Assembly (NCBI GenBank): GCA_949538025.1
Contig: CATISI010000216.1
Location: 1 to 32,522 of the forward strand
Source of the DNA: Candidatus Poseidoniaceae archaeon
GTDB taxonomy: Archaea; Thermoplasmatota; Poseidoniia; Poseidoniales; Poseidoniaceae
Direction of reading: 5' to 3'
Length of the DNA stretch: 32,522 bases
Under the pieces are notes generated by a model. It saw only the letters and a list, made by a program, of their open reading frames with translations, was not told where the DNA came from and searched no databases. Of the stretch, positions 30,868-32,522 are shown in pieces (positions within the stretch are counted from its first letter, which is position 1; every line of letters begins with the position of its first letter). The translations under genes were made by a program, and so were the position numbers.

Positions 30868-32463
30868 ATGGCAGAAACAGAGAAAACAAAACTCTCTGTT
30901 GAGAAGAAACTCATGGTAGGACTTGTTGTTTCCATTCTTCTTTCCACTGTCCTCATTGTTCTCGCTTCCTCGTCGAAGGAAACCGTCTTTTCACCGTACG
31001 TTCGAGATGCTGAAGGCGACTATCAGTACCAACAACTCTCAAAGATGCGTGACACGCTTGGTACCAGTGATGATGGCAAGGCTGGTGAGAAATATTCAAT
31101 CTACAACACAATGTCAACACCAATGCTCGTCAATGACTGGCAAGATCCTCATCGAACCATGCTCATCATCGCTGCTCCAGAGAAACCCTTCGATGCAGCA
31201 GAAGCCCAAGCCATCCATGACTTTGTTACCGAAAAAGGCGGCAAAGTCATTCTTGCTGCAAATTCAACCAACGCAAAGCGAGTTGCTGAAGAATTTGGTG
31301 TTCTCTACTTTGATGCGCCTGTTGCCGACAAGAAGTGGTTCTATGAGGTGACTGACAGTACCAATGTTCGGATGCCAGTTCAACACACACGATTGTGGTC
31401 TGTTGCTTCAGTCAGCGAGGATTTAGAACTCATGGATGAGGCTTCGCTTCGCACGCCTTGCACAGAAGCAGAAGTATCCGCAGGAACCACAGACAACTGC
31501 AGAATGCCTGTGCTTTTCCACTCACCAACAGCCATTCAAGTGCTTGATGTCGAGGACAAAAGCCGTGAAGTGAGTGTCCTTGCCTCTGCGAGTGACCAAG
31601 CGTTTGTTGCACGATCTGGCTTTGACATCAACAACGTTGCGAACCCAAAGACTGGAAAAACCGACCTCATCGTGCGTCTTGATTACCCAGGCATCGATGC
31701 TTACGATACCAAATCCGACGGAGATTCTGGTGAAGTATCCGTAACTGGAAGCATTGTTTTCGTTTCCGATCACTCCGTATTCGCAAACCACCTCTGGGAT
31801 GCAGGTGATGCCGACCTGACTGGAAAGCAGCAATGTGGAGATATTTACATCGAGAACGGACACAGTTGCTGGGATACCGACCCTGACGGACTTGTATCAG
31901 CTCAAGGTGACACCGCATGGGAAGGAAATCAACTCTACTTCCGTGCTTTGATTCGAGACATGATGGAATTCGATAACGATGAACTCTCCCTTCAAATTAC
32001 ACGAAATACGGATGAATTCAACATCGTCTTTGATGAAAGCCGTCACGTTTCCAGTGTCGCAACACAACCATTCACTGAAGCGATCGGCGCTGTCGTACTT
32101 TTGACCAGTGACGCTTACCTCAAGTGGTTGATTATTCTCAACCTTTTCGCACTCCTTGCAATTGCTATCATGGTTGTTCCAGAGAAAGAAAACTGGCGCC
32201 ACGTCTTCGATTTAACCCGCTTTAGGGAACGTCCAACAAAATTGGATACTTCGCTCTATCAAGTCCGAACCAGAGAGGCGTTCCTCTCCAAGGTCCGGCA
32301 ATTTAACGACCTCACGCGAGATGAATTTGCTCGCAAGACCCCTGCAGAAATCATGCAGATGGTCCGTGACCCACGCCTTGTTGAACTTGTAAGTTCAGCA
32401 AGATCCTATTCCAACGAAGAACTAAGGGAAATTATCCCACTAATTCGTCGTTGGGGAAATTGA
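30868..32463 (+). CDS. DUF4350-like two-TM membrane protein
   Basis: GAGGTGA (30857-30863) lies 4 nt before the ATG at 30868. The 531 residues have a TM helix near the N-terminus (LMVGLVVSILLSTVLIVLAS) and a large extracytoplasmic domain with an alpha/beta core (TMLIIAAPEKPFDAAEAQAIHDFV, GGKVILAANSTNAKRVAEEFGV). A second TM helix (LKWLIILNLFALLAIAIMVV, about 414-434) and a ~95-residue charged cytosolic tail (VRTREAFLSKVRQFN...) complete it. The GG-x-[VI]-[IL]-x-A-x element after an amphipathic helix matches the DUF4350/GATase-like fold usually found beside MoxR AAA+ ATPases and DUF58 proteins. The role may be membrane-protein complex assembly or stress; this is inference from that association. 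The next gene starts 21 nt later. Confidence 0.72.
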   Translation: MAETEKTKLSVEKKLMVGLVVSILLSTVLIVLASSSKETVFSPYVRDAEGDYQYQQLSKMRDTLGTSDDGKAGEKYSIYNTMSTPMLVNDWQDPHRTMLIIAAPEKPFDAAEAQAIHDFVTEKGGKVILAANSTNAKRVAEEFGVLYFDAPVADKKWFYEVTDSTNVRMPVQHTRLWSVASVSEDLELMDEASLRTPCTEAEVSAGTTDNCRMPVLFHSPTAIQVLDVEDKSREVSVLASASDQAFVARSGFDINNVANPKTGKTDLIVRLDYPGIDAYDTKSDGDSGEVSVTGSIVFVSDHSVFANHLWDAGDADLTGKQQCGDIYIENGHSCWDTDPDGLVSAQGDTAWEGNQLYFRALIRDMMEFDNDELSLQITRNTDEFNIVFDESRHVSSVATQPFTEAIGAVVLLTSDAYLKWLIILNLFALLAIAIMVVPEKENWRHVFDLTRFRERPTKLDTSLYQVRTREAFLSKVRQFNDLTRDEFARKTPAEIMQMVRDPRLVELVSSARSYSNEELREIIPLIRRWGN

Positions 32464-32471
32464 AGAAAAAA

Positions 32472-32476
32472 GGAGG
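32472..32476 (+). promoter_or_regulatory. Shine-Dalgarno site for the terminal partial ORF
   Basis: GGAGG lies 8 nt before the ATG at 32485, good spacing. For the alternative ATG at 32480 the spacing would be only 3 nt, so 32485 is preferred. Confidence 0.5.
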
Positions 32477-32484
32477 AAAATGAC

Positions 32485-32522
32485 ATGCAACCCCCCGCAC
32501 CACCAGCAGCCCCGCCCGCGCC
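32485..32522 (+). CDS. 5' end of a proline/alanine-rich ORF (possible MoxR AAA+ ATPase), truncated by window edge
   Basis: Only 12 codons are visible: MQPPAPPAAPPA. A strong GGAGG and the gap of 21 nt after the DUF4350-like gene indicate translation in the same transcript. Proline-rich N-termini are seen on MoxR-type AAA+ ATPases, and MoxR is the usual partner of DUF4350/DUF58 genes. That identity is a guess from context; the sequence shown is insufficient. Confidence 0.4.
   Translation, partial: MQPPAPPAAPPA

Overview
The window looks like a chromosomal segment of a planktonic marine archaeon, most probably Marine Group II (Candidatus Poseidoniales) or a close relative. This taxonomic call is inference. 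It rests on a large extracellular protein with thrombospondin type-3 repeats and a C-terminal membrane anchor with a WW-like tail, two anchored subtilases, a DUF4350-like gene ahead of a proline-rich ORF, archaeal Shine-Dalgarno sequences (GAGGTGA, GAGGTGATC), AT-rich TATA-like boxes 25-35 nt before some start codons, and archaeal genes mixed with bacterial-type ones (oligoribonuclease, fused E1 dehydrogenase, Mo-hydroxylase genes). Coding density is very high. No gap between genes exceeds about 135 nt, and I see no rRNA, tRNA, CRISPR array, insertion sequence or integrase.

Layout. 1-4139 (minus): a membrane protein of the YdjM-like hydrolase type that runs off the left edge, then a ~1180-residue surface protein built from two beta-propeller plus TSP3 modules. 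4250-10908 (plus): thioredoxin reductase, an E1-like adenylyltransferase fused to a rhodanese, a receiver-domain protein, a TVP38/TMEM64 membrane protein, and a fused alpha/beta thiamine-diphosphate E1 dehydrogenase. 10886-13877: an aquaporin (minus), a divergent Ca2+/cation antiporter and an acyl-CoA dehydrogenase (plus). 13889-17723: an unknown acidic protein (minus), a plus-strand set of mocA-like nucleotidyltransferase, XdhC and an Old Yellow Enzyme homologue, and then orn (minus). 17857-25330: two membrane-anchored subtilases flanking a ~1340-residue protein with roughly 35 membrane segments. 25387-29769: a three-subunit molybdenum hydroxylase (2Fe-2S, molybdopterin and FAD subunits). 29772-32522: a secreted anchored protein, a DUF4350-like membrane protein, and the start of a proline-rich ORF that may be a MoxR-type ATPase.

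How genes fit together. The MocA-like and XdhC proteins at 14.6-16.1 kb are the expected maturation factors for the molybdenum enzyme at 25.4-29.8 kb. The FAD subunit of that enzyme carries a cysteine-rich insert closely resembling the [4Fe-4S] insert of 4-hydroxybenzoyl-CoA reductase, which is unexpected in what is probably an aerobic marine archaeon. The strongest candidates for undescribed biology are this reductase-like enzyme, the giant membrane protein between two subtilases, and the modular duplicated TSP3 surface protein.
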